From Sphingobacteriales bacterium (lineage in GTDB: Bacteria; Bacteroidota; Bacteroidia; Sphingobacteriales; Sphingobacteriaceae): 8,359 nucleotides of DNA. Each line of letters begins with the position of its first letter. Position 1 is the stretch's first letter. Location: positions 1-8,359 of the forward strand of contig JAGVEE010000004.1 in NCBI GenBank assembly GCA_020058405.1, given 5' to 3'. A model generated the notes under the pieces. It did not search any database. It saw only the letters and a program-made list of their open reading frames with translations, and had not been told where the DNA came from. A program made the translations under genes and the position numbers. Below are positions 7,739 to 8,359 of the stretch, one piece after another.

Positions 7739-7812
7739 AACTAGTCTCTAGTAGTTAGTCTTTAGTCGTTAGACTGTCTAAGGACTAAAGACTAACTACT
7801 AATGACTAGTTT
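7738..7812. terminator. Near-perfect 75-base inverted repeat between convergent genes, probable bidirectional terminator
   Basis: The arms at 7738-7767 and 7783-7812 pair at 28 of 30 positions; the two mismatches are 7747/7803 and 7748/7802. The 15-base centre (7768-7782) contains a further palindrome, TTAGACTGTCTAA at 7769-7781, so the hairpin could extend almost to the middle. It lies between two converging stop codons (7736-7738 plus strand, 7806-7808 minus strand), as expected of a shared terminator. On the plus strand a T-rich tract, TTTTTCTTTT, follows at 7820-7829, about 8 bases beyond the stem rather than directly against it. On the minus strand only a TTTT at the stem base follows. 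The stem is AT-rich and unusually long for an intrinsic terminator, so another role, such as RNA 3' end protection, is possible. Confidence 0.7.
7741..7810. repeat. Ten tandem 7-base units forming a palindrome
   Basis: The 70 bases divide exactly into ten heptads. The first five are CTAGTCT, CTAGTAG, TTAGTCT, TTAGTCG and TTAGACT. The next five are GTCTAAG, GACTAAA, GACTAAC, TACTAAT and GACTAGT, which are the complementary type in the opposite orientation. The unit is therefore (TTAGTCT)n followed by its reverse complement. Degeneracy is mirrored between the arms; for example CTAGTAG TTAGTCT on the left matches GACTAAC TACTAAT with its flanking bases on the right. This suggests that one arm arose as an inverted copy of the other. 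Confidence 0.85.
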
Positions 7813-8359
7813 CTATAGATTTTTCTTTTCCCTATCCCCAACTTCTCAAGGAAATAACCAACCGAAACACTCAATACCCCTAAACCATAAATACTGCTTC
7901 TTCTGAAATTAATGGAAGAAGCTTCTTCAAAATATTTGGTAGGGCAGGTTACTTCTGCAATGTCAAATCCTTTATAACATATTTGCGCAATCATCTGATT
8001 GTCGAAAACAAAGTCATCGGAGTTATGATGGTAATTTATACTTGTTAATACTTCTTTAGAAAACGCACGGTAACCAGTGTGGTATTCCGAAAGTTTCTGG
8101 TTCATTAATATATTTTGAGTTAAGGTAAGAAATCTATTTGCGATGTATTTATACAATGGCATGCCACCTTTTAAGGCTCCCTTACCTAATATTCTTGAGC
8201 CAAATACTACTTGATACAAATCGTTGCCAATTATGCTTGTCATGGCTATAATTAACTTTGGTGTATATTGATAATCGGGGTGTAGCATAATTACAATATC
8301 TGCACCTAATTCCAGCGCTTTATCATAACATGTTTTTTGATTACCTCCGTAGCCTTTAT
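7806..8359 (-). CDS. Family 2 glycosyltransferase, DPM1-like (5' partial, cut by window edge)
   Basis: On the minus strand the frame is open to the right edge, so only the last 183 residues are visible. They begin KGYGGNQKTCYDKALELGAD, followed by IVIMLHPDYQYTPKLI. This is the second half of a GT2 (GT-A fold) nucleotide-sugar transferase. The KGYGGNQ..A...GAD segment is the usual run-up to the metal-binding motif, and here HPDYQY stands where many relatives have D-x-D-x-Q. Further conserved parts are VVFGSRILGKGALKGGMPLYKYIANRFLT, LSEYHTGYRAFSKEVL (acceptor-side region) and DDFVFDNQMIAQ. It ends soon after one hydrophobic stretch (YGLGVLSVSVGYFLEKLGI) with a basic tail, so no multi-span membrane domain follows. 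It probably transfers sugar to a lipid or polysaccharide precursor at the inner membrane; donor and acceptor are unknown. It converges on the glycan operon and is likely independent of it. Its TAG stop and last two codons lie inside the inverted repeat. Confidence 0.9.
   Translation of the reverse strand, partial: KGYGGNQKTCYDKALELGADIVIMLHPDYQYTPKLIIAMTSIIGNDLYQVVFGSRILGKGALKGGMPLYKYIANRFLTLTQNILMNQKLSEYHTGYRAFSKEVLTSINYHHNSDDFVFDNQMIAQICYKGFDIAEVTCPTKYFEEASSINFRRSSIYGLGVLSVSVGYFLEKLGIGKRKIYRN

Noticed and set aside
7741..7810. CRISPR array or insertion-sequence end
   Set aside because: The units are only 7 bases, have no spacers, and no transposase gene or target duplication is near.
8286..8288. 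ATG on the minus strand as the start of the glycosyltransferase
   Set aside because: The frame continues to the right edge with conserved GT2 residues (KGYGGNQ and GAD), so this Met is internal.
7806..8359. Glycosyltransferase as a member of the glycan utilisation operon
   Set aside because: It is on the opposite strand, converges on the operon, is separated by a probable terminator, and has a biosynthetic rather than degradative role.

Overview
The window is AT-rich and reads as a chromosomal segment from a member of the Bacteroidota. The evidence is a SusC/SusD pair with typical signal sequences, a C-terminal type IX secretion (T9SS) sorting domain on an exported glycoside hydrolase, 'AQ' signal-peptide cleavage sites, and the near absence of Shine-Dalgarno sequences before genes. 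A T9SS-bearing, Flavobacteria- or Sphingobacteria/Chitinophaga-like organism fits best, but the genus cannot be fixed from the sequence.

Positions 1-7738 hold one tightly packed plus-strand gene cluster with gaps of only 9-14 bases: a GH13 alpha-amylase-family enzyme (5' end outside the window), a SusC-type TonB-dependent transporter, a SusD-type surface lipoprotein, a small uncharacterised lipoprotein, and a secreted protein built from two similar halves. Together they look like an alpha-glucan (starch, glycogen or maltodextrin) utilisation locus. The secreted amylase would cut the polymer outside the cell, SusD and possibly the two small proteins would bind glycan at the surface, and SusC would import the oligosaccharides. 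The promoter and any regulator lie upstream of the window.

Positions 7739-7805 form the gap between this operon and a convergent minus-strand gene. It is filled by a near-perfect inverted repeat made of ten consecutive 7-base units (five TTAGTCT-like, then five of the complementary type). The repeat runs from the stop codon of one gene into the last codons of the other. It is the most unusual structure in the window and probably acts as a bidirectional transcription terminator.

Positions 7806-8359 hold the 3' part of a minus-strand family 2 glycosyltransferase, cut by the window edge and probably unrelated to the glycan locus. No RNA genes, mobile elements or CRISPR arrays were seen, and no stretch over 300 bases lacks a gene.
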